Part shown: positions 53,899 through 63,947 of the stretch, piece by piece
Numbering within the stretch: position 1 is the first letter of the stretch
Layout: the number at the start of each line of letters is the position of its first letter
NCBI GenBank assembly: GCA_017656425.1
Contig: JACDNV010000010.1
Span: forward strand, 22,521-86,520
Reading direction: 5' to 3'
DNA length: 64,000 nt
Source: Candidatus Neomarinimicrobiota bacterium
GTDB taxonomy: Bacteria > Fidelibacterota > UBA2242 > B5-G15
The notes under the pieces: model-generated
The model's database searches: none
Told to the model about the DNA's origin: nothing
The model's input: only the letters and a program-made list of their open reading frames with translations
Made by a program: the position numbers and the translations under genes

Positions 53899-54162
53899 TT
53901 GTATGTAATACTTGTTTATGATGTTGGAGAAAAAAGGGTAGCAAAAACCTTAAAGACATGCAGGAAATACCTACATTGGGTTCAAAATTCTGTATTTGAA
54001 GGAGAGATAACGAATGCCAATCTTGTCCGATTAAAGGGGGAATTAAAAAGAATTATAAAAAAAGAAGAAGATTCGGTTGTGATATATCAATTTAGGACTT
54101 TAAACTATAGTACGCGCGAGATACTAGGACAGGAGAAGGGTGGAGAAAAATATATATTATAA
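53899..54162 (+). CDS. cas2: CRISPR adaptation protein Cas2
   Basis: This is an 87-aa ferredoxin-fold partner that bridges Cas1 dimers. It opens YVILVYDVGEKRVAKTLK with the usual first-strand aspartate D8, and ends LGQEKGGEKYIL. The start is TTG 53899 with AGGGGG upstream; no ATG is in frame. The leader and array follow after about 165 bases. Confidence 0.94.
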   Translation: MYVILVYDVGEKRVAKTLKTCRKYLHWVQNSVFEGEITNANLVRLKGELKRIIKKEEDSVVIYQFRTLNYSTREILGQEKGGEKYIL

Positions 54163-54327
54163 TCTGTCGACCTACGATAGTGTAAAAAAACCAGGGGTTC
54201 GACAGAAATCCTCTCGTCGAGAGCTCTAATTTTTAAGTGGTAATTTTTCTTGCCCTTAATTTTATGATAGATCATTTTATAGTAAGAATTCGACGATTAT
54301 TTGAAAATTGATAGAATTATAAAATAG
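54163..54327 (+). promoter_or_regulatory. CRISPR leader
   Basis: This is the 165-base AT-rich region between cas2 and the first repeat. It contains a CTCTCGTCGAGAG hairpin near 54210 and repeated TCGAC/GTCGA cores, then AT-rich sequence up to the array. I take it as the leader because it adjoins cas2, the repeats end ATTGAAAC in this orientation (the usual crRNA handle), and repeat decay is at the far end. The promoter and integration anchor must lie here. Confidence 0.75.
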
Positions 54328-57300
54328 GTTTTAAGCCTACCTATGAGGAATTGAAACACTCTTGGTCAAATTCTGGTATGGATAAATCCAATTGTTTTAA
54401 GCCTACCTATGAGGAATTGAAACTTCCTCTCCTGCTACGGGAGAGGTAGCGATTTTTGACCGTTTTAAGCCTACCTATGAGGAATTGAAACTCTTGTATA
54501 TTCTTATAATGATAATTTTGGTTTACATGTTTTAAGCCTACCTATGAGGAATTGAAACGAAGATGAGAACGAGGTAAATAACTATGATAAATTGGGTTTT
54601 AAGCCTACCTATGAGGAATTGAAACATTACTGGGAGTTGAATGAAAGATTTAAGAGATTTTTGTTTTAAGCCTACCTATGAGGAATTGAAACGTTTTTCA
54701 TGTTCTTTCATTTTATTCCTCACTAATTGAGTTTTAAGCCTACCTATGAGGAATTGAAACTGTGTTTTTTTCATTTTATCTGCCTTTTTTAATATAGTTT
54801 TAAGCCTACCTATGAGGAATTGAAACGTAGGACAAATTCACGATTCAATTTTAATTGATGTTAAGTTTTAAGCCTACCTATGAGGAATTGAAACGCAGAA
54901 CAGAAAGAAAATAAACTAAAGATTTCAGATGTTTTAAGCCTACCTATGAGGAATTGAAACCTATCGCTCTATACTTCTCTCCATTCCATTCACCTAGTTT
55001 TAAGCCTACCTATGAGGAATTGAAACGAGATAGGTGATAAAGGATATATGAAGCAATTTATTTACGTTTTAAGCCTACCTATGAGGAATTGAAACACCTC
55101 CGAACTTCAGACTTCACTTTTACCAAATATTGTTTTAAGCCTACCTATGAGGAATTGAAACAAGATTCCTGAAACCTTAGAATTGATAAGACAGGAAGTT
55201 TTAAGCCTACCTATGAGGAATTGAAACATTAGTTGTTCTTTCGATTTGTATCCCGCATAAACACGTTTTAAGCCTACCTATGAGGAATTGAAACCCTATT
55301 TCTGCATACTCACCATATATGGAATTTCTGGTTTTAAGCCTACCTATGAGGAATTGAAACTAAATCCTCTTGTTCATACCAACTACCATCAACAGGGGTT
55401 TTAAGCCTACCTATGAGGAATTGAAACACGAAATTGTTAAGAAAGTAAGTGTTGTAGACTTGAGTTTTAAGCCTACCTATGAGGAATTGAAACCTATCTA
55501 ATTCCTTAGGATTAACATCAATTAAAATGTTTTAAGCCTACCTATGAGGAATTGAAACTGTCCTGAATGACTTTTTTCTTATGATTTTCCCAGTTGTTTT
55601 AAGCCTACCTATGAGGAATTGAAACTCAAACTTCATAATATTAAAACTGAAAAAAGGAAAAGGTTTTAAGCCTACCTATGAGGAATTGAAACTCATCAGG
55701 AGGAGATTTGAAACCCCCCATTCCGTAAGGGTTTTAAGCCTACCTATGAGGAATTGAAACAGTATACCGAGAGTATTAAAGCCAACATAATTCCTAGTTT
55801 TAAGCCTACCTATGAGGAATTGAAACTGACTATGAATTAGAAAATCGAGTAAAAGTATTATCGTTTTAAGCCTACCTATGAGGAATTGAAACAAATTTTT
55901 ATTATGTTATCTATTTTTCTTTGGTTATCGTTTTAAGCCTACCTATGAGGAATTGAAACGAAGGTGCTATTGGTATATTGAAATCCTCATATAATTGTTT
56001 TAAGCCTACCTATGAGGAATTGAAACTCGTTCCACCTGAAATACTCTTTTTTTCAGTCCCTGGTTTTAAGCCTACCTATGAGGAATTGAAACCAGGTGTT
56101 CCAAATCGAAATTATATTCTGTTTCATACAGTTTTAAGCCTACCTATGAGGAATTGAAACTCAACAACTTTTTCTCCAGTTCCCCGGAGGAATATGGTTT
56201 TAAGCCTACCTATGAGGAATTGAAACTTGAATACCTTTATCATTTGCATAATCACCTATTGTGTTTTAAGCCTACCTATGAGGAATTGAAACATGAAAGA
56301 ATTCAAAGATATAGCAGTTAAGATCGATGTTTTAAGCCTACCTATGAGGAATTGAAACCCAGTGCTTGCAGTCTTTATTATCTTATTAGCACCGTTTTAA
56401 GCCTACCTATGAGGAATTGAAACCCTTAATAGTTTCTTTTTTGAAATTCATTTTACTCTGTTTTAAGCCTACCTATGAGGAATTGAAACCTTTTCAAAGA
56501 CCAGGGGCTGGTGCAAAATTTTTTGAGTTTTAAGCCTACCTATGAGGAATTGAAACATAGTATAAGTTCCATCTCCATTATTAGTTATTGTTCCAGTTTT
56601 AAGCCTACCTATGAGGAATTGAAACCCTGTATCTATTTGAGAAATAACTCCACTATCACTTACGTTTTAAGCCTACCTATGAGGAATTGAAACCCCTCCT
56701 TCTGGGAATTCGTTCAACGGTATTGTGATGTTTTAAGCCTACCTATGAGGAATTGAAACCGTCCCAAGCTATATTCCCTTGAGCCAAACTACCAGGTTTT
56801 AAGCCTACCTATGAGGAATTGAAACTGATTTGATTTTAGATATTTGCTTTCTAACGGATTCTGTTTTAAGCCTACCTATGAGGAATTGAAACATTTCTTA
56901 AAGGAATCTAAGAAATACGAAAACGTTTGTTTTAAGCCTACCTATGAGGAATTGAAACAGTGAAAAATTGGACAACATAGCTGAAAAATTAGAAGTTTTA
57001 AGCCTACCTATGAGGAATTGAAACCTTTGGAGTTCCATTTCAATCCTAACCATTCAATGGTTGTTTTAAGCCTACCTATGAGGAATTGAAACCTTTGGAG
57101 TTCCATTTCAATCCTAACCATTCAATGGTTGTTTTAAGCCTACCTATGAGGAATTGAAACCTTCTCTCGGTGCAGCATATTATATGTATAATGATATGTT
57201 TTAAGCCTACCTATGAGGAATTGAAACTGTGTAGTGAAGCTGTTATTATATACGAAAATGATGGTTTTAAGCCTACCTATGAGGAATTGAAACATAAACA

Positions 57301-60294
57301 TCACATTTAGGATAAGTCCATACAAACCCTGTTTTAAGCCTACCTATGAGGAATTGAAACAATTATGGACAAGAAGGAACTCCAACTCTTGATGCTGGGT
57401 TTTAAGCCTACCTATGAGGAATTGAAACAATATTTTGGGAAATATAAAAAAGCACCTTTTAATCTTCGTTTTAAGCCTACCTATGAGGAATTGAAACGAA
57501 TATGTGTGGTTTCGTGGGCTATAGATTCCAATAGTTTTAAGCCTACCTATGAGGAATTGAAACTCCTCTTGGCGGTCATATTCATTTTAGTATTCCGCCG
57601 TTTTAAGCCTACCTATGAGGAATTGAAACACAAAAGATGTTATTAATGTAAATAGTGAAGGCGGGGTTTTAAGCCTACCTATGAGGAATTGAAACAAATC
57701 ATAATAATTTTGGGTACTGCAGATTGTATTAGTTTTAAGCCTACCTATGAGGAATTGAAACACTATGTTATCAAATTGTTTTAATAACGTTTAATAAGTT
57801 TTAAGCCTACCTATGAGGAATTGAAACACCTGAATTATATTACTTGGAGGACCAAAATGAGAGGTTTTAAGCCTACCTATGAGGAATTGAAACGCTAAAA
57901 TTCCAACAATAAACAATTTGTATGGATGTGTTTTAAGCCTACCTATGAGGAATTGAAACTGGTTTTTATTTTGCCATAATTTTAATTCTAATTTTGTTTT
58001 AAGCCTACCTATGAGGAATTGAAACTATGCAATCTTGAACAATTCAAATAGTTTATCCCCAAGTTTTAAGCCTACCTATGAGGAATTGAAACAGATTCGT
58101 TCCAGATATAAAGATTACGAAGCTATCAAAGTTTTAAGCCTACCTATGAGGAATTGAAACTTGGTTCTTTTTTATTCTTTTCCCAGCTAATAACCCAAAG
58201 TTTTAAGCCTACCTATGAGGAATTGAAACAATGCTACTACCTATGGTCAGATTTGTAAATCTTTGGGTTTTAAGCCTACCTATGAGGAATTGAAACCCTC
58301 TCTGTCTTCATATTCCCCTTCGGGAATTTCAAGTTTTAAGCCTACCTATGAGGAATTGAAACTCCTCTTTAACAGAAGATTTTAATAAAGATGAAATAAG
58401 TTTTAAGCCTACCTATGAGGAATTGAAACCAAAAGGTTCTTTTCCAGAGTGAGAAACGGTCAAAGTTTTAAGCCTACCTATGAGGAATTGAAACCCCAAT
58501 TTCTGTTTAGGATACCATCCATTCTTCATTGTTTTAAGCCTACCTATGAGGAATTGAAACATAGATAATAAACTACGTGTAACACATCCAAGACATTCGT
58601 TTTAAGCCTACCTATGAGGAATTGAAACCCTATTTCTGCATACTCACCATATATGGAATTTCTGCGTTTTAAGCCTACCTATGAGGAATTGAAACCATTT
58701 TTGAGGCTCTATCAGTTGAAATGCATACTGGAGTTTTAAGCCTACCTATGAGGAATTGAAACCAGTTTATAAAGGTTATGGTGATCCTACGAAGAAAGAG
58801 GTTTTAAGCCTACCTATGAGGAATTGAAACTATATTCTTTTATCAATTCCTTCGGTTTGACTTTTTCGTTTTAAGCCTACCTATGAGGAATTGAAACCCA
58901 CAAAATATGTCCCTTTCCCCTCCAGTTTCCCTAAGTTTTAAGCCTACCTATGAGGAATTGAAACCTGTATAGTATATGATGAATCACGGAAAGGTAGTAT
59001 AGGTTTTAAGCCTACCTATGAGGAATTGAAACGAAAACTTTTTATATAACTGGATTTCATTTCCTCTAAAGTTTTAAGCCTACCTATGAGGAATTGAAAC
59101 ACTTAGGCTCTCATCAGTTTCCTTTTTTATTCTTATTGTTTTAAGCCTACCTATGAGGAATTGAAACTCAAAAGGACGTGATGGAGCTCGTTTAATATAT
59201 GGTATGTTTTAAGCCTACCTATGAGGAATTGAAACGGAGGACCTTAAAATGGCAAAAGTAGAGTACTCAGCAGTTTTAAGCCTACCTATGAGGAATTGAA
59301 ACTATACTAAAGCGTATTTTTCGTCTTCAATTATAGCACGTTTTAAGCCTACCTATGAGGAATTGAAACATGACTGGGTTGACAATTCATCTGAGAATGT
59401 GAGTAGTTTTAAGCCTACCTATGAGGAATTGAAACTCTGATAGAATTCATAAGTGTCCTAAATGTGGAATTGGTTTTAAGCCTACCTATGAGGAATTGAA
59501 ACACCCAATCTTTGACTTTATAGAAGTTGTATCCGATGTTTTAAGCCTACCTATGAGGAATTGAAACGCAGTTAGATTATAATTTCCTAAATCAACGTCT
59601 TGGTTTTAAGCCTACCTATGAGGAATTGAAACAGAAGGAAAAGGATTGGATTAAAGTTTTTCCAGAAAGGTTTTAAGCCTACCTATGAGGAATTGAAACT
59701 GGTATAGTTTTTGTAAGCATACCATAGGAAATTGTGTTTTAAGCCTACCTATGAGGAATTGAAACGAAGCTTGGAGTTTGGTAAATAATATCAAGGATTA
59801 TTTGTTTTAAGCCTACCTATGAGGAATTGAAACCAAATACTTCTTACTTTTAATATCAGGTATCTTATGTTTTAAGCCTACCTATGAGGAATTGAAACAC
59901 TGTTGCCCTAAATCTGTCCATGTAAGGCCGTAGTGTTTTAAGCCTACCTATGAGGAATTGAAACTACGATGTGGGAGTAAATTGGACTGATTTAGGACAG
60001 GTTTTAAGCCTACCTATGAGGAATTGAAACGTTTTAAGGCTTTTATTCCAGCTTCGCAAACCTGCGTTTTAAGCCTACCTATGAGGAATTGAAACCCTGA
60101 TTCAATATCTGATCTTAATATTATTCGTTATGTTTTAAGCCTACCTATGAGGAATTGAAACGAGGAAATTAGAAAAATATCTAAAGAGGGAACTATGGTT
60201 TTAAGCCTACCTATGAGGAATTGAAACATTTTCGGCACAAACTTATTTATTGGAAAAATACTTTGTTTTAAGCCTACCTATGAGGAAATGCAAA
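54328..60294 (+). CRISPR. CRISPR array A, 90 repeats of 30 bp
   Basis: I count 90 copies of a 30-base repeat that begins GTTTTAAGCC and ends ATTGAAAC, spaced about 66-68 bases apart, giving 89 spacers of about 35-38 bases. All copies appear identical until the last (60265-60294), where the 3' end TTGAAAC has changed to ATGCAAA, as expected at the leader-distal end. Two adjacent spacers are identical (57025-57062 and 57093-57130), and one spacer sequence recurs far apart with a one-base longer version (55295-55330 and 58629-58665). The ATTGAAAC end predicts the 8-nt crRNA handle. The count was made by eye. Confidence 0.97.
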
Positions 60295-60373
60295 AAGCGA
60301 GCAAGCTATCAAACCAGTCTCTTTGAGACCCTCCGAAGGAGTTCTATCGAACCTTCGGGGCAAGCCAGCAAGC
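60295..60373 (+). repeat. 79-bp double-hairpin element, copy 1
   Basis: This sequence sits directly after the degenerate last repeat of array A and recurs at 61625-61703 after array B with three differences. It contains GTCTC-TTT-GAGAC and a strong bulged hairpin, CCGAAG-ga-GTTC-TATC-GAAC-CTTCGG, and ends GCCAGCAAGC. It is much richer in GC than most spacers. It could be a small palindromic repeat element or a terminator for array transcripts. Confidence 0.85.
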
Positions 60374-60462
60374 AAGTAAAGTTGTATTGCTATCTTTGAG
60401 GAAAATATAAACAGTGAACAAGCTAAAAAGCTTGCAAGCCTTTAAGCCTGCTAGCTATTAAG
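60374..60462 (+). repeat. Decayed CRISPR repeats between the arrays
   Basis: Traces of the CRISPR repeat can be read here. 60379-60412 ends CTTTGAGGAAAATATAAAC, close to the repeat's 3' half. Near 60440 CTTTAAGCCTGCTAGCTAT resembles its 5' half. I infer an old, eroded part of the array around the hairpin element. Confidence 0.6.
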
Positions 60463-61624
60463 GTTTTAAGCCTACCTATGAGGAATTGAAGCCCAAATTA
60501 TTAAACGATATTTTGTCGAGTAATTTGTGTTTTAAGCCTACCTATGAGGAATTGAAACGAAGCATAATCCCTATCGAAATAGAGAATAGAGAAGTTTTAA
60601 GCCTACCTATGAGGAATTGAAACACCAATCCCAATCTTTTTTATGAAAAAGGCTTTTTCCTAGTTTTAAGCCTACCTATGAGGAATTGAAACTTACACCA
60701 CCTAATATACTTTTAACAGAACATCCCCTTGTTTTAAGCCTACCTATGAGGAATTGAAACTCTAATGGATTGTATGAAGTTGAAATAAAACTAAAAGGTT
60801 TTAAGCCTACCTATGAGGAATTGAAACCTTCATAATTCTGGAGAGTATCACTTTCGAAATCAGCGTTTTAAGCCTACCTATGAGGAATTGAAACTCACTT
60901 ATCCAAGTCCCTGATCGCATATGTCGATTAGTTTTAAGCCTACCTATGAGGAATTGAAACACCATAATTATCCCTCCTTTCTAATTTGCATTATATGTTT
61001 TAAGCCTACCTATGAGGAATTGAAACTCGCCTGAATATCCATTTTCAAAATATATATAATCTGTTTTAAGCCTACCTATGAGGAATTGAAACTTTGCACC
61101 GTCCATTTTTCAGCATTTACCTCGATTTCGTTTTAAGCCTACCTATGAGGAATTGAAACACAGGTTCTCCCCTAGCAAACCTACTGCCATAGCTATGAGT
61201 TTTAAGCCTACCTATGAGGAATTGAAACTCAGGTAAAGAACGTTTAATCTGGTCTTTGTATTTTTCAAGTTTTAAGCCTACCTATGAGGAATTGAAACTT
61301 CTGCTTCTTTCCGTGATTTGCAATGAAAGAGAGCGTTTTAAGCCTACCTATGAGGAATTGAAACTCTCATCATATGACGATAAAACTGCATTTGTTGAAT
61401 GTTTTAAGCCTACCTATGAGGAATTGAAACTTGAAAACAAATAGTGCCTCTAAGTGATTCACACCGTTTTAAGCCTACCTATGAGGAATTGAAACATATA
61501 AACGTGAATGCCCGCAGGATAATATTCATTGTTTTAAGCCTACCTATGAGGAATTGAAACTTATCCTAATGATTAGGATTTACTATCCTATCGTGTTTTA
61601 AGCCTACCTATGAGGAATTGAAAC
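60463..61624 (+). CRISPR. CRISPR array B, 18 repeats of 30 bp
   Basis: Eighteen repeats of the same 30-base sequence give 17 spacers. The first repeat (60463-60492) has G for A at position 29 (TTGAAGC); the others appear intact, including the last at 61595-61624. There is no cas-side leader of its own, only the 168 bases of element and decayed repeats after array A, so this is probably the older end of one array cut off by an insertion or rearrangement. A copy of the 79-bp element follows at once. Confidence 0.95.
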
Positions 61625-61728
61625 AAGCGAGCAAGCTATCAAGCCCGTCTCTATGAGACCCTCCGAAGGAGTTCTATCGAACCTTCGGGGCAAGCCAGCA
61701 AGCTTTTAAGCTTACATATGAAATGAGT
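61625..61728 (+). repeat. 79-bp double-hairpin element, copy 2, and a decayed repeat
   Basis: 61625-61703 repeats the element at 60295-60373 with 76 of 79 bases the same. It is followed at 61702-61728 by GCTTTTAAGCTTACATATGA, a clear degenerate form of the CRISPR repeat start. The element therefore occupies the place of a spacer between a good repeat and a decayed one. Confidence 0.8.
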
Positions 61729-61738
61729 CAGAAAAGTA

Positions 61739-61766
61739 TTGACAAATAAGAAAAATATATTATATT
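61739..61766 (+). promoter_or_regulatory. Sigma70-type promoter downstream of the array
   Basis: TTGACA (61739-61744), a 16-base spacer and TATATT (61761-61766) make the best-looking promoter in the window. It faces the small basic protein gene, giving a leader of about 45 bases with AAGGAGGT. Confidence 0.75.
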
Positions 61767-61816
61767 TTAAAGTGTTCGAGTATGGAAGAATATAGTGTTG
61801 ATAAGGAGGTATAAGA

Positions 61817-61972
61817 GTGACAGGTAAAACAAGTAATAGGGGTTTTCTCTATTTGTTAGCAAGAATTCTGGGAGATATAAATGCAATATTAAAAGGAAAA
61901 TCAGGTAAAAGAATTATACGCCGTCAAGCTGGCAAAATTGCAGGTAGAGGTATGAGAAAATTGCTTAAATGA
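61817..61972 (+). CDS. Small basic protein between CRISPR array and cmr operon
   Basis: This is a 51-aa protein starting GTG 61817 behind AAGGAGGT (61803-61810) and a strong promoter. The N-terminal part is moderately hydrophobic (RGFLYLLARILGDINAILKG) and the rest is strongly basic with glycine spacing (GKRIIRRQAGKIAGRGMRKL). This looks like a nucleic-acid or membrane-binding helix. Small proteins of this pattern occur in other bacteria and phages, but I know no function. The remaining ~290 bases up to cmr1 are AT-rich with no further gene seen. Confidence 0.7.
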   Translation: MTGKTSNRGFLYLLARILGDINAILKGKSGKRIIRRQAGKIAGRGMRKLLK

Positions 61973-62260
61973 TTATGATAAAAAAATTAGAATGGGAAAC
62001 CGGAATTGGATTATGCATTGCTATGCACATCGTGCTTTTATGATGAGAGAACTTATCAAAATAAAAAATACACAATATTTTAATCATACTATTTCTTATT
62101 TATACTTAAAATGCAGGTTATAAATTATTAAAAAGCATTATCTATTTTCTTACTTTGAAATTAATAATTTTTATTTTTTTCGTCTTAAGAATCTGGAGAG
62201 ATTTTTAAAGATAAAAAAACAAATCTATAAAAAGTGTTAAACACATGATGGAGATAAAAC

Positions 62261-63562
62261 ATGTATACTACAAAATTTAAATGTAGTGTTGTAACACCAA
62301 TGTTTATGTCAGGTGCAGACAAAAGGACACCTGAGTTGAGACCATCGGAATTTAAGGGCATGATGAGGTTCTGGTGGAGAGCAGCTAAGGCGGAAAACGA
62401 TATTACAAAACTTAGAGAGGAAGAGGCTGAAATATTTGGTGGAACAGGTGAAAGTGAGGGAAAGAGTAAGGTAAATATAAAGATTGTTTGTGATAGAGAA
62501 ATGTTAAAAAAATTTTCCGGTATGAACTTGAAGAACGATTACAACCTACAATGGAGTTATGGTAAACATTCAGGCATTGGATACATTTTATATTCAACAG
62601 TATTACGAAATAGTGAGCGGGGATTTATAAAGGATGGGTTTTCATTTGATTTTATTTTATCATCAATGGATGAAAAAACTTTTAAGCAGACCATTGCTTC
62701 TTTCTGGCTTACAATCTATCTTGGTGGACTTGGAACGAGGGCAAGAAGAGGTGGAGGATGCTTATCTGTTAAAGAAAAAGCTGGAGAAACTTTTGGATTA
62801 AGCTTTGTGCCTGAAGGAAATAATTCGCTTAAAAATTGGTTAATAGAGAATTTTAATAGGGCACAGGAAATGATTGGTGGCAAAGCAAAAGATTTTTGCT
62901 ATTCTTACAGTAATTTAAGTATTTCAAGAGTTATGTTGAGTAACAAATCATTTAGAGATTGGAAAGAGACTCTTAACGATATAGGTTCACTTTACTCCAA
63001 TTTTAGGTTAAAAAACAGAAACAAAATTTTTTTAACAGGAGCGTTTGGATTACCCGTAATGCATAGAAACACCAAAATAGTTGCTGCTAGATTAGGCAAC
63101 AGGCTAAAATTAAACCGCAGATCAAGTCCTATAATTATTAAAGTTATGAAATTTAATAACAATTATTATTGGATGGCTATTAGATTAGCAGGGGAATTTT
63201 TGCCACCAGGTATTGTATTGATATCCAGAGATAGAAGAACCCAAAAACCGGAGTATAATTTAATTGATGAATTCTGGAACTTGTTAAAAAGAAAAGGAGA
63301 AGAAATTATTCTTTCTATACCAGAGAAACTTTTAAAAACAGTAGAGAAGATCAAAAAAACTAATCCAGATAAAATAGTTCTATTTGGTTCAAAGGCAAGG
63401 GGTGATTTTTATGAAAAATCGGATATAGATATAGCTGTATATGGTGAATACCCAGACGATATTGAGGGAAATATTGATATAGTAAATATTGCTAAAGCTG
63501 ATCAAAAGCTAAAAGAGAAAATTGAAAGAGAAGGAATTAGCCTTTATGAGCGAAAGACTTAA
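62261..63562 (+). CDS. cmr1: Cmr1 fused to a minimal nucleotidyltransferase (MNT) domain
   Basis: Residues 1 to about 325 are a complete Cmr1, the RAMP subunit at the 3' end of the type III-B effector: TTKFKCSVVTPMFMSGAD, LRPSEFKGMMRFWWRA, AEIFGGTGE, then GGLGTRARRGGG and SPIIIKVMKF in the second half. Residues about 355-433 are an MNT antitoxin-type domain: GSKARGDFYEKSDIDIAV holds the motif G376-S377-x10-D388-x-D390, the third acidic residue is D406 (GNIDIVN), and it ends in the usual EREGISLYERK. All catalytic residues are intact. The next gene is a HEPN protein, the normal partner of MNT, overlapping by 17 bases. A Cmr1-MNT fusion is not known to me. Confidence 0.9.
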   Translation: MYTTKFKCSVVTPMFMSGADKRTPELRPSEFKGMMRFWWRAAKAENDITKLREEEAEIFGGTGESEGKSKVNIKIVCDREMLKKFSGMNLKNDYNLQWSYGKHSGIGYILYSTVLRNSERGFIKDGFSFDFILSSMDEKTFKQTIASFWLTIYLGGLGTRARRGGGCLSVKEKAGETFGLSFVPEGNNSLKNWLIENFNRAQEMIGGKAKDFCYSYSNLSISRVMLSNKSFRDWKETLNDIGSLYSNFRLKNRNKIFLTGAFGLPVMHRNTKIVAARLGNRLKLNRRSSPIIIKVMKFNNNYYWMAIRLAGEFLPPGIVLISRDRRTQKPEYNLIDEFWNLLKRKGEEIILSIPEKLLKTVEKIKKTNPDKIVLFGSKARGDFYEKSDIDIAVYGEYPDDIEGNIDIVNIAKADQKLKEKIEREGISLYERKT

Positions 63563-63947
63563 AGCAATTTTTATAGACTTCGAAAGGACTTATAGGAATC
63601 TGATAGAAGCTACTAATAATGCCAAAACAGATTTGGAAATAGATGGCGCAATAAAAAGATTTGAATTATGTTATGAGCTTGCGTGGAAGATTATAAAGGA
63701 ATATTTAGCTAATCTTGGTATTATATGCAAAAATCCTAGAGATTGCTTTAAGTATGCTTATCAAAATGGCCTTATAAATGACGAAAATGTATGGCTTGAG
63801 ATGATAGGAGTAAGGAATCAGCTTGTCCATACATACACATCAGAACAATCAAGAGAAGTTTTTGAGAAAATGAGAAGTAAATACATAGAGGCATTTGAAA
63901 ACCTTTATATTTCTATAAAAAAGGGAGTAAATGATGTGGAATATTAA
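63546..63947 (+). CDS. HEPN-domain protein, HI0074-type toxin partner of MNT
   Basis: This is a 133-aa protein of the nucleotidyltransferase-substrate-binding (HI0074/KNTase C-like, HEPN) group. The toxin motif is intact: R90-N-Q-L-V-H95-T-Y97, i.e. Rx4HxY. In the studied HEPN-MNT pair, R and H form the RNase site and the tyrosine is adenylylated by MNT. Other family segments are IDGAIKRFELCYELAWKIIK and NPRDCFKYAYQNGLI. I start at ATG 63546; TTG 63522 would lie deeper in cmr1. It overlaps both the Cmr1-MNT gene and cmr2, so it is translated as part of the Cmr operon. Confidence 0.88.
   Translation: MSERLKAIFIDFERTYRNLIEATNNAKTDLEIDGAIKRFELCYELAWKIIKEYLANLGIICKNPRDCFKYAYQNGLINDENVWLEMIGVRNQLVHTYTSEQSREVFEKMRSKYIEAFENLYISIKKGVNDVEY

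Noticed and set aside
60031-60065. Spacer starting GTTTTAAGGC, resembling the repeat start
   Set aside because: Only nine to ten bases agree and the rest differs; a chance match or slight slippage is enough to explain it.
55676-61444. Open frames running through the CRISPR arrays on both strands, encoding repeated FKPTYEELK or FQFLIGRLKT peptides
   Set aside because: They are translations of the 30-base repeat; the intervening residues come from unrelated spacers.
63200-63420. Cmr1-MNT as an assembly artefact or frame error
   Set aside because: The frame is continuous, both domains are complete with intact motifs, and the next gene is the matching HEPN partner; it still deserves a read check.
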